Assembly (NCBI GenBank): GCA_016786465.1
Contig: JAEUWC010000003.1
Coordinates: 124,001 to 188,000 of the forward strand
Length of the DNA: 64,000 nucleotides
Reading direction: 5' to 3'
Source: Bdellovibrionales bacterium
GTDB taxonomy: Bacteria > Bdellovibrionota > UBA1018
In this document: positions 33,242 to 40,902 of the stretch, one piece after another
Position numbering within the stretch: the first letter of the stretch is position 1
Layout of the letters: every line of letters begins with the position of its first letter
Notes under the pieces: model-generated
What the model was told of the DNA's origin: nothing
The model's input: only the letters and a program-made list of their open reading frames with translations
Databases searched by the model: none
Made by a program: the position numbers and the translations under genes

Positions 33242-34906
33242 CTACCTTCTGACCGGCGGTGCCGTTGTCAGGAAGGTCAGCTTTTTATTGTTTTCTTCGG
33301 CCCACCGAAGGGCCCAATCGGACTTGAACAAGAGGACAGGCTGCTGATCTCGATCTTCCAGACAGCGACTGTCCTCTCGTCTTTCGAAGAAGTCCGGATC
33401 TAAACCTTCGCCCACGACCCACCGTGCGTGCACAAAGGGCATTTTTTCAATCTTCACGTCCACGTTGTATTCCGCCATCAAGCGGTGCTGCAGAACTTCA
33501 AACTGAAGTGCGCCGACGGCGCCTAGGATCGGGTCCTTGTCGCCCATGCTTCGCTGGCGATAAATCTGAACGACGCCTTCTTCGGACAACTGATCCAATC
33601 CTTTTTGAAGCTGTTTGCGCTTCATCGGGTCCTTGATCAAAACCATCGCGAAATGTTCGGGCGAAAAGCGAGGCACGCCGTTGAATTCAAAATCGCCTGA
33701 TGCACAAAGCGTATCGCCGATGCGAAGATCGCCCGTCGTATCCAAAAGCCCGACGATGTCGCCTGGCCACGCTTCATCGATGATGACCCGTTCTTGCGCA
33801 AAAAACTGCAAGGGCTTGTTCAATTTGAAGGGGGCCTTAAGCCGCGCATGCTTGACGGTCATCCCGCGCTCGAAATGCCCAGACACCACGCGCATGAAAG
33901 CCACGCGGTCGCGGTGCGAAGGATCCATGTTCGCCTGGATTTTGAAAATGAATCCTGAAAATTTGGAATCCGTCGGTTCGACTTTTTTAGCCACCGACTG
34001 CGCGGTGGTCGTCTGGGCTTCTCGACCCGACGGGGTCGGCGCCAATTCGATGAATCGTTCCAAGAAACGCTGAATCCCGAAATTGTTCATCGCTGAACCA
34101 AAGAAAACCGGGGATAGTTTTCCAGCCAGCACGGCGTCCAAATCAAAAGGGTCGCCCGCGACTTCGATCAGTTCCAGATCGTCTTTCAGCTTCGAAAGAA
34201 GTTCGTTGGCTTCGTCCATGTCCTGGCGCGGGCCGGCCAGAATCGGAAGAAACGACGGATCATCCACGCCGGTGACTTTCTTGGGCTGCAGACGTCCTTT
34301 GACGTTGGCTTCACCTTCGGTTTGAAACGCCAAAAGTTCTTTTGACTGGCGGTCGTAAACACCGCGGAAGCGATCGCCGGCGCCGATCGGCCAGCTCATC
34401 GGGCAGGATCGAATTCCCAAAACTTTTTCCAATTCATCGATCAGATCTAAAGGATCGCGGGAAGGGCGATCCAGCTTGTTCATGAAAGTGAAAATCGGAA
34501 TCCCCCGCATGCGACAGACTTCGAAAAGCTTTCGGGTCTGGGGTTCGACGCCCTTGGCGGCGTCGATCAGCATGACGGCGGCATCGGCCGCAGTCAGGGT
34601 TCGGTAGGTGTCTTCAGAAAAGTCCTTGTGACCTGGTGTGTCAAGAAGGTTGATCTGGTACCCGCCGTATTCGAATTGAAGGACGGAAGTTGAAATCGAA
34701 ATGCCCCTTTGCTTTTCAATTTCCATCCAATCCGACGTCGTATTGCGTGTGTTGGCTTTGGCGCGAACGGCCCCGGCCAAATGAATTGCTCCGCCGTAAA
34801 GCAAAAGCTTTTCGGTCAAAGTGGTCTTGCCGGCGTCTGGGTGCGAGATGATCGCAAACGTTCTTCTGCGCTGGACTTCTTTTGTCAGTTGGGGTGAAGC
34901 TTCCAT
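33242..34906 (-). CDS. prfC: Peptide chain release factor 3
   Basis: GTPase that recycles RF1/RF2 from the ribosome. The 554-residue product from ATG 34906 has P-loop SHPDAGKTTLTEKLL, switch II DTPGHKDF, NKLD, and the RF3-specific region with RGISISTSVLQFEY and TYRTLTAADAAVM. Full length for the family (~530). Longer in-frame starts add an unrelated Arg-rich segment. Divergent from the DUF1460 protein with only 18 nt between starts. Its stop lies 10 nt from the tandem hairpins. Confidence 0.96.
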   Translation of the reverse strand: MEASPQLTKEVQRRRTFAIISHPDAGKTTLTEKLLLYGGAIHLAGAVRAKANTRNTTSDWMEIEKQRGISISTSVLQFEYGGYQINLLDTPGHKDFSEDTYRTLTAADAAVMLIDAAKGVEPQTRKLFEVCRMRGIPIFTFMNKLDRPSRDPLDLIDELEKVLGIRSCPMSWPIGAGDRFRGVYDRQSKELLAFQTEGEANVKGRLQPKKVTGVDDPSFLPILAGPRQDMDEANELLSKLKDDLELIEVAGDPFDLDAVLAGKLSPVFFGSAMNNFGIQRFLERFIELAPTPSGREAQTTTAQSVAKKVEPTDSKFSGFIFKIQANMDPSHRDRVAFMRVVSGHFERGMTVKHARLKAPFKLNKPLQFFAQERVIIDEAWPGDIVGLLDTTGDLRIGDTLCASGDFEFNGVPRFSPEHFAMVLIKDPMKRKQLQKGLDQLSEEGVVQIYRQRSMGDKDPILGAVGALQFEVLQHRLMAEYNVDVKIEKMPFVHARWVVGEGLDPDFFERREDSRCLEDRDQQPVLLFKSDWALRWAEENNKKLTFLTTAPPVRR

Positions 34907-34924
34907 AAAATCGGAGAAAAAGAG

Positions 34925-35878
34925 ATGCCCGAAACTACGAGAAAAATCCACTTTCCGTTGAACGCTCTGTTTTTTCTTACAGCCCTTGGGCTGACCGCCT
35001 GGGCGACGGGCGCCCACGCCCAGTCGCCGGCTCCGACGACTCCTTCCACACCGACCACGGTGGTTACTCCAACCGATCATCTGTACCAGCTGACCAGCCA
35101 GTGGCTAGGGTTACCTTATGGAATCGGGCCTTTAGGGGAAGGTGACGGAGGAAATTACGATCAGGACCCCTTGTACCGCTTTGATCAGTTCGATTGCGTG
35201 ACTTTTGTTGAAACCGCGATCGCGTCCGTCACTACGACGGACTTCGCTGCCTTTGAAAAGAAGATGAACCAAATCCGTTACGAAAACGGGAAGGTCGACT
35301 TCGTTTCTCGAAACCATTTTTCCGAAGTGGATTGGCTGCCCAACAATTTGCAAAACGGCACGCTTTACGAAGTCATCGGTCAGGCTGAAAAGAAGGCTTC
35401 TAAGCCCTTCCCGTACGCAGTGGCGACCATCGACAAAAAGAACTGGTACGCCAAGATGACGCTAGCGACCTTGAAAGTCGCGGGACTAACCGATCGTCAG
35501 AAACGCAAGCGCCTGAAGGATTTGCAAAGCGAAGGCAAGAAGATGCCCGCTGAAGTCAGTCGCTTGCCGTATATTCCGACCGAAGAATTCTTTGGCACCG
35601 ACGGAAGCTTTAAATCCGATGTGATCGACGGGCTTCCGAATGTGATGGTTTTGTCAGTGATTCGACCGGGCTGGGACCTAAAGGCCGCCATCGGCACGGA
35701 AATGAATATTTCCCATCAGGGATTCTTGCTGAAAATGGGATCCAAGTGGGTGGTTCGTCACGCGACCAATGATTCTAGAAATCGCGTGGTCGAAGACAGC
35801 CTTGAAGATTTCTTAAAAAAGTTCATCGGAAGCCCGACGATTCGGGGCATTCACATTGTGGGTGTGACGGGTCTGTAG
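34925..35878 (+). CDS. DUF1460-family exported protein (amidase-like cysteine hydrolase)
   Basis: A 317-residue secreted protein; signal peptide near FPLNALFFLTALGLTAWATGAHA, then a Thr/Pro linker. DUF1460 signatures: RFDQFDCVTFVETAIA carrying the candidate nucleophilic Cys, NHFSEVDWLPNN, and HQGFLLKMGSKWVVRHAT with the partner His. The family has an NlpC/P60-like fold and includes N-acetylmuramoyl-L-alanine amidase-like enzymes, so peptidoglycan or muropeptide processing is inferred. GGAGAAAAAGAG precedes ATG 34925. Divergent from prfC. Confidence 0.82.
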   Translation: MPETTRKIHFPLNALFFLTALGLTAWATGAHAQSPAPTTPSTPTTVVTPTDHLYQLTSQWLGLPYGIGPLGEGDGGNYDQDPLYRFDQFDCVTFVETAIASVTTTDFAAFEKKMNQIRYENGKVDFVSRNHFSEVDWLPNNLQNGTLYEVIGQAEKKASKPFPYAVATIDKKNWYAKMTLATLKVAGLTDRQKRKRLKDLQSEGKKMPAEVSRLPYIPTEEFFGTDGSFKSDVIDGLPNVMVLSVIRPGWDLKAAIGTEMNISHQGFLLKMGSKWVVRHATNDSRNRVVEDSLEDFLKKFIGSPTIRGIHIVGVTGL

Positions 35879-35889
35879 ATCTAGGTTGA

Positions 35890-35918
35890 TTGACCCACTG
35901 CGTCCGGGTTGGTAGCAC
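35890..35918 (+). promoter_or_regulatory. Predicted leaderless promoter of the S9 peptidase
   Basis: TTGACC (35890-35895, 5/6), 17 nt, TAGCAC (35913-35918, 3/6), then exactly 6 nt to ATG 35925. No Shine-Dalgarno. Predicts transcription beginning at the start codon. Confidence 0.5.
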
Positions 35919-35924
35919 CCAGGC

Positions 35925-37922
35925 ATGTCGATTCTAAGAAGGTCTGTGCTGGGTCTAGCTATTGTCCTATTCACCCTTCCTGCATTCGCCGGATCAAGCG
36001 GCTTTTGGTACCAAGGGATCTTCACCAAAAAGGTGCCAACCGTTGAAAAGCGATTTGGAAAAAGAATCCGCGATTCGTTTCGCTGGATGGAAGACCGGCG
36101 CGATCCAGCCGTCGACGCTTGGGTCGCCCAGCAAAAAGAACTGACCGCGCAAACTTTGTCCAAACCCGTTGCCGACTTCACTCAATCGATTCCTGCAGCC
36201 AAGGCCAGAAGAAAGATCCAGGTCCTGGGAAGCGCATCGGTCACACCGCCGCCACCGGCCGGACCATCGCCGCTGGATCACCCCGAATACGAAATTCAGT
36301 ATCAGGACGTCCCGGAAGTCGGAACGGGCTACGGGGCGCTTAGCCGAATCTTGATCCAAGATCTAAAGACCAAAGCCGTGAAGGACATCCTGACGGGCTT
36401 TGAAATGATTCCAATCCGCTGGCTATCCAAAGACGTCCTGGCGCTGGTAGATTACGAAGACGCACGCACGGGCGGAAGCAGCGGTCGCATGCGAATCAAG
36501 GCCCACACTTTAGGTTCCAATCCCGCGGATGATCGAATCTTATACAATCCGCCCACGGGGACCTGGACTGAAGTCTTTAGCTGGAATGGAAAGGATTATG
36601 TCTTTGACATGAACCTGACTGACGCGCGTCCGTCGTATGGCCTAAAAACTTTTCAGATCGATCTTCAAACGGGGACGATTTCAAACCCACAGGATCTGGG
36701 TTGGTCGCGCACGCCTTTGGGCTATTACGAAGGCAGCGGAAACGACGCCTATGCGTACTTCGTCAACTTTCAGGGGCACAATTATGGAAGCATCGAAGAA
36801 CTGAATTTAGTCACCCAAAAGCGGGTCACGCTTTTTTCGCCCACGCCTGTGGGGCCCCAAGAATTTGGAATGAATTTTCTAGATATCCGTCGCCTAGGTG
36901 GCGGCCGATACCTGGTTGCAGGTCAGGAAGATACGGTCGGGTTTTTGGCTGTTCTTGAAAATGGAAAGTTGCAACGAATCCCGGGGATCGCACCTGGAAC
37001 GATTCGCATCCTGGATGTTTCTCCGACCGAAGCCACTTTCCTGGTCCATTCGAATTCAGGTGTCGTTGAAAAAATTTTTGTGGACCTGAATCAAAAGACG
37101 GTTCGGGTTTTTGAAAGAAGCGAACCCGCCGTCAAGTTCGTCACCCGAAAAATCCACTATCAGTCATCGCTTGGGCGCCCTGCCGCAATCTGGATCACTC
37201 ATCGCGAAGACGTCACGCTTTCTGCGAAAACCCCGATGATTTTTTATGGTTACGGCGCCTTTTCAGGAACGCTTCTTCCGGCGGCGGATATGAAGAACAA
37301 TTCGGCGTGGCTTGAAAAGGGGGGCGCGTTCGCCGCCGTTACCGTGCCGGGCGACTATACTTATGGAATCCGTTGGAAGACCGACGCGCGCGTCGCTGGT
37401 CGCGTTCATTCTTTTGATTCCTTGGCTCTAGCCGTGAAGGAAGTGATTCGCCTAGGATATACTTCATCGGCGAAAGTAGGACTGCTTGGGGCAAGCGCTG
37501 GCGGCCTTTTGGTTGCAGGCGCGATGCAAAGACATCCCGAACTTTTTCGCGCAGTCGTGTCCATGGCCGGAGCGCTGGACATGTTGAATTGCACTGAACC
37601 GTCGACCGGCTGGGAACTGGGAAGCCCATGCGAAAAATCAGATTTTCGCGGGCTGTATAAAATCGCGCCCTACCATCAGATGAAAAAAGGAAACTATCCG
37701 GCTTTCATGGCGGTCTTGGGTGATTCTGACGGGGTCGTCCGTCCGTTCGTCAGCTACAAATTCGTTGCTCGACTTCAATCCTTGCAACAAGACGCCAGTC
37801 GCCCCGTCCTGCTTCACGTCAAGAAGTATGGAGGGCATTCAGATACGTCAGGATCGCCGCAAGAAGTGTTGAAGTACATGGCCACGGTTTATGGCTTCTT
37901 TGCCAAGGAACTTGGGCTTTAG
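35925..37922 (+). CDS. Exported prolyl-oligopeptidase-family serine peptidase (S9)
   Basis: A 665-residue periplasmic or secreted S9 peptidase (signal peptide MSILRRSVLGLAIVLFTLPAFA). The N-terminal FGKRIRDSFRWMEDRRDPAVDAWVAQQ is the typical POP start, followed by a propeller region. The C-terminal alpha/beta-hydrolase triad is visible: Ser in LLGASAGGLL, Asp in LGDSDGVVRP and His in YGGHSDT. It cleaves short peptides, usually after proline. An inserted Pro-rich loop (TPPPPAGPSP) lies near residue 107. It is probably monocistronic with its own promoter. Confidence 0.88.
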   Translation: MSILRRSVLGLAIVLFTLPAFAGSSGFWYQGIFTKKVPTVEKRFGKRIRDSFRWMEDRRDPAVDAWVAQQKELTAQTLSKPVADFTQSIPAAKARRKIQVLGSASVTPPPPAGPSPLDHPEYEIQYQDVPEVGTGYGALSRILIQDLKTKAVKDILTGFEMIPIRWLSKDVLALVDYEDARTGGSSGRMRIKAHTLGSNPADDRILYNPPTGTWTEVFSWNGKDYVFDMNLTDARPSYGLKTFQIDLQTGTISNPQDLGWSRTPLGYYEGSGNDAYAYFVNFQGHNYGSIEELNLVTQKRVTLFSPTPVGPQEFGMNFLDIRRLGGGRYLVAGQEDTVGFLAVLENGKLQRIPGIAPGTIRILDVSPTEATFLVHSNSGVVEKIFVDLNQKTVRVFERSEPAVKFVTRKIHYQSSLGRPAAIWITHREDVTLSAKTPMIFYGYGAFSGTLLPAADMKNNSAWLEKGGAFAAVTVPGDYTYGIRWKTDARVAGRVHSFDSLALAVKEVIRLGYTSSAKVGLLGASAGGLLVAGAMQRHPELFRAVVSMAGALDMLNCTEPSTGWELGSPCEKSDFRGLYKIAPYHQMKKGNYPAFMAVLGDSDGVVRPFVSYKFVARLQSLQQDASRPVLLHVKKYGGHSDTSGSPQEVLKYMATVYGFFAKELGL

Positions 37923-37990
37923 TGTCAACCGCCTGACGGGCCGTTTGTCTTTTCTTATTTGGGTTTGCGAATCTGCCGATCAGCTAGGGA

Positions 37991-39319
37991 ATGCTTAGGC
38001 CTTGGGTTTCATTTCTAATTTTGCTTTTTCTGGTTCCGGCCCGCGCCGAAACTTGGGACGCAAATGACTTTCAAGAACTGGTGAATCAGATCGAATCATC
38101 GATTCGTTCCATGAACCGTCTTGAAGGCGAAAATTCGTGCCGAACGCCCGCAACAGACGATGCGAAGAAAAGAAAGGACCCCAAACCCGTGTTGCCTGGA
38201 GGGATCCCGATTTGTGAAAAAAATCGTGCCCCCCTTTTTTCGGAAGATTCGATTCTGGATCTAGAAATCGAAGCTGACTTGAATCAAGTGCCGGGCCCTG
38301 CACAGTTTCAGGACCGTGAAACCAATCTGAAAAGATCGCACCCGGCCAAGATTCGCTTTCAAGATTCAAATGGGGCAAAAAAAGAAATCCAGATTGGTCT
38401 TTTGCGAAGGTCGAAATCCCGCTTTTATTCTTGTGATTTCAAACCCCTAAAGTTGGTTTTTCCGGAAGACCTGAACTTGGAAAATACGATCTTTGATCGC
38501 TTGAAAGCAGACGAAATGAAACTTGTGGTTCATTGCGGCTACACTTCCGGAAAAATCGAAGAAAACCCAAAGAAATTTAACGAAGACATCAAAGAAGAAT
38601 ACGCCGTCTATAAGTTTCTGAAGGCTTTGGGGTATCCGGTACCCGAAGTCAGATTGGTCAAAGTGAATTACAAGAAACCCGGTGGTGAATTCGTGGTTGA
38701 AGGGCTGGGGATCTTGATTGAACCCAAAGGTTCCTTGGGAAAGCGCTGCGCATGCGGACACGCAAAGGGCAAAGGCCTTTGGGACCCCATCATTCCAGCT
38801 GACACTGATCCAACGATCTATGCAGGGCTACTTTTTGCTGAAAGAATCGCAGCGTCAGGCGACTGGATTGCGAAAATTGGACATAACGTGATTCCTTTGA
38901 CCTGCGATGAAAAGGTCGTGGGACTAGCGCCCTACGACTTTAATGATTCAGCGTTGGTATCGGCTAGGGGCGCGACCTATAACCATCTTTTGCAATCGGG
39001 AGCACGTTTTTTCAGAATGATTTCCCGAGGTCCCTTTGATCGGGACGATCGGCCAACGGTTGATTTGAATGACCGAGAAAAATGGGCATGGAACAAAGCG
39101 ATTCGAAGCGAAGCGGCGCGCTTGATTGTCGTCAAGTCCCGGCTTTACGCAGCCTTGGACCAGGCAGATATCCAAAACAAGGAACACATTCGCGAGCATT
39201 TCGACAATTTCTACGCGCACCTGGAAAAATGGTTAGCTCAGGAAATCGGCATCCGGAACGTCGCACGTTCGGTACAAGACAAAGCAAAAGAACTTAAGCA
39301 ACTGGAATCCGGAAACTAG
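37991..39319 (+). CDS. Exported protein, possible CotH-like kinase fold
   Basis: A 442-residue protein with signal peptide MLRPWVSFLILLFLVPARA. From about residue 195 it shows a pattern reminiscent of the atypical CotH-type kinase superfamily: EEYAVYKFLKALGYPVPEVRLVKV (helix after a Lys-containing strand), then SGDWIAKIGHN as a possible catalytic-loop equivalent and LAPYDFNDSALV as a possible metal-binding segment. Several Cys (CRT, ICEK, CDF, HCGY, RCACGH) suggest disulfides. Assignment is from motif resemblance only. ATG 37991 directly abuts an AGGGA sequence, too close for a normal ribosome site. The stop shares CTAG with the convergent gene. Confidence 0.45.
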   Translation: MLRPWVSFLILLFLVPARAETWDANDFQELVNQIESSIRSMNRLEGENSCRTPATDDAKKRKDPKPVLPGGIPICEKNRAPLFSEDSILDLEIEADLNQVPGPAQFQDRETNLKRSHPAKIRFQDSNGAKKEIQIGLLRRSKSRFYSCDFKPLKLVFPEDLNLENTIFDRLKADEMKLVVHCGYTSGKIEENPKKFNEDIKEEYAVYKFLKALGYPVPEVRLVKVNYKKPGGEFVVEGLGILIEPKGSLGKRCACGHAKGKGLWDPIIPADTDPTIYAGLLFAERIAASGDWIAKIGHNVIPLTCDEKVVGLAPYDFNDSALVSARGATYNHLLQSGARFFRMISRGPFDRDDRPTVDLNDREKWAWNKAIRSEAARLIVVKSRLYAALDQADIQNKEHIREHFDNFYAHLEKWLAQEIGIRNVARSVQDKAKELKQLESGN

Positions 39320-40902
39320 CGTTTTCGTGAAAACTTTCTAGCAGCCGGAAACTGAATTTCTTTCAAGTGATAGCTTTTCCAAAACTGACCCACGCGGCCC
39401 TTCAGATCCGATCGGACAAGCGTCTGGGTGCCTTTGTAAAAAAGCGGCATCACGGCGACTTCTTTTTGCAAAAGAAAGTCGTTCAGCTTCAAAAGCAAAT
39501 CTTTACGCTTCTTCAAGTCCTTGGTCTTTCGGGATTCCTGGATGGTTTGGTCAAAGCTTGGGTCGTTCCAAGTGTAGCCCAAGCGGCCACCCGAAGCGTA
39601 GGGTTCGTAAAAACTAAGCGCGTCGGGTGTATCGATCGAAAAGTCCCGAAGCAAAAGGTGGAATTCGCCGGTGTCGCGCAAAAGCAAGTACTGCGAATAA
39701 GATTCGGCAATGATCATTTCAACTTCAATTCCCAAGATTTTTCGCCACTGGGCTTTTAGGTAAATTGCGATATCGACTTGTTCACCCCGGTTTTCGTCAA
39801 AGTTGGGAACCAACATCTTCAGCTTGATCGGTGCAGTGGTCGTCGAAGGAAAAACCGATCGGAACAGGGATCGCGCTTGGATGGCGTCAGCCGGAACTGT
39901 GGCTTTTGGCATATAGCCTAAGGCCCCAGGAAGCTGCCAGCTGGTGGCTGGTGCCCAGGTCGAATTCAGCTGCTTGACCAAATCTGGATTTGAAACGGCA
40001 CGGACTAGGGATTCACGAAGGTTGCGAAGCGTGGTGGGGTAGCGTTTTAGGTTGAAATCAACCTTTCGGATTCGGTCATAGGGATTGTCTAGAACCTTAA
40101 AGGCAGGGTTGCCCTTGAATTCCTTTGCGGCACCGGCTGGAAGGTTGGGGATCAAATCCAGGCTTCCTGCCTTAGCCCGGGCGACTGCTTCTTCACCTGA
40201 ACAAATTTCAAAAATCAGTTTTTCAGGCTGAACGTCAAAAAGCTTGTAGTACGGGTTTTTCTTTAGGACGAATTCCTTGCCTTCAATGTGGGATGCATAA
40301 AGGAAGGGGCCCGTGGACAAAAGATTTCCCGGTAGCGTCCATTGCTGACCTTTTTGGGCGATGCGATCCGCGCGCATGGGGAACATTGCGGGAAGCGTCG
40401 TCTTTTCAACCCAAAACCAATTGGGTTCGCGAAGCTGAACCCGAAGAACCTGTTCTGAAGTCGCTTGCACGCCGACAGCTGTGAAGTCCTGATACTTACC
40501 TTCAAAGAATTCGCGTGCACCGGAAATGTCAAAAAGCAAAGACGCGTTTGGAAGCCGAGCGGTTCGGCTTAAAAGGTTTTCAAAAGCCGCCACAAAATCT
40601 GCCGCGCGAACGGGTTTTCCGTCAGACCAGGTCGCGTTTTTTCGGATCAGAAAATGAATGACCGTTCCTGTTTCGTCATACGACCACGATTCAGCTAAGG
40701 CGGGCAGGACCTTGAAATCGCGCCCTAGGCTAGTTAGGCCTTCTTGAATGTTTAAGATCAAGGGCAGATCCAGTTCGCTTGCGGATCGGGCCCAATCCAG
40801 CGTGATATTTTCTGCGCTGTGATGAATCCGAAGGATGCGTTCTTGGGCTTGGGCTTGAAACCCAGCGAATGCGACAGAAGCGGCAAAAATCCATTTCTTC
40901 AT
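39316..40902 (-). CDS. Peptide/oligopeptide ABC substrate-binding protein (OppA/DppA family)
   Basis: A 528-residue periplasmic SBP_bac_5 protein: signal peptide MKKWIFAASVAFAGFQAQA, PALAESWSYDETGTVIHFLIRKNATWSDGKPVRAADFVAAFE (in parts), STGPFLY, and the terminal VAVMPLFYKGTQTLV region. It binds peptides or related solutes for an ABC importer, but no permease or ATPase genes are nearby, so it is an orphan that borrows another complex or acts in signalling or murein-peptide recycling. ATG 40902 has GAGGTAA. It overlaps the end of the upstream helicase gene by 4 nt. Confidence 0.85.
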   Translation of the reverse strand: MKKWIFAASVAFAGFQAQAQERILRIHHSAENITLDWARSASELDLPLILNIQEGLTSLGRDFKVLPALAESWSYDETGTVIHFLIRKNATWSDGKPVRAADFVAAFENLLSRTARLPNASLLFDISGAREFFEGKYQDFTAVGVQATSEQVLRVQLREPNWFWVEKTTLPAMFPMRADRIAQKGQQWTLPGNLLSTGPFLYASHIEGKEFVLKKNPYYKLFDVQPEKLIFEICSGEEAVARAKAGSLDLIPNLPAGAAKEFKGNPAFKVLDNPYDRIRKVDFNLKRYPTTLRNLRESLVRAVSNPDLVKQLNSTWAPATSWQLPGALGYMPKATVPADAIQARSLFRSVFPSTTTAPIKLKMLVPNFDENRGEQVDIAIYLKAQWRKILGIEVEMIIAESYSQYLLLRDTGEFHLLLRDFSIDTPDALSFYEPYASGGRLGYTWNDPSFDQTIQESRKTKDLKKRKDLLLKLNDFLLQKEVAVMPLFYKGTQTLVRSDLKGRVGQFWKSYHLKEIQFPAARKFSRKR

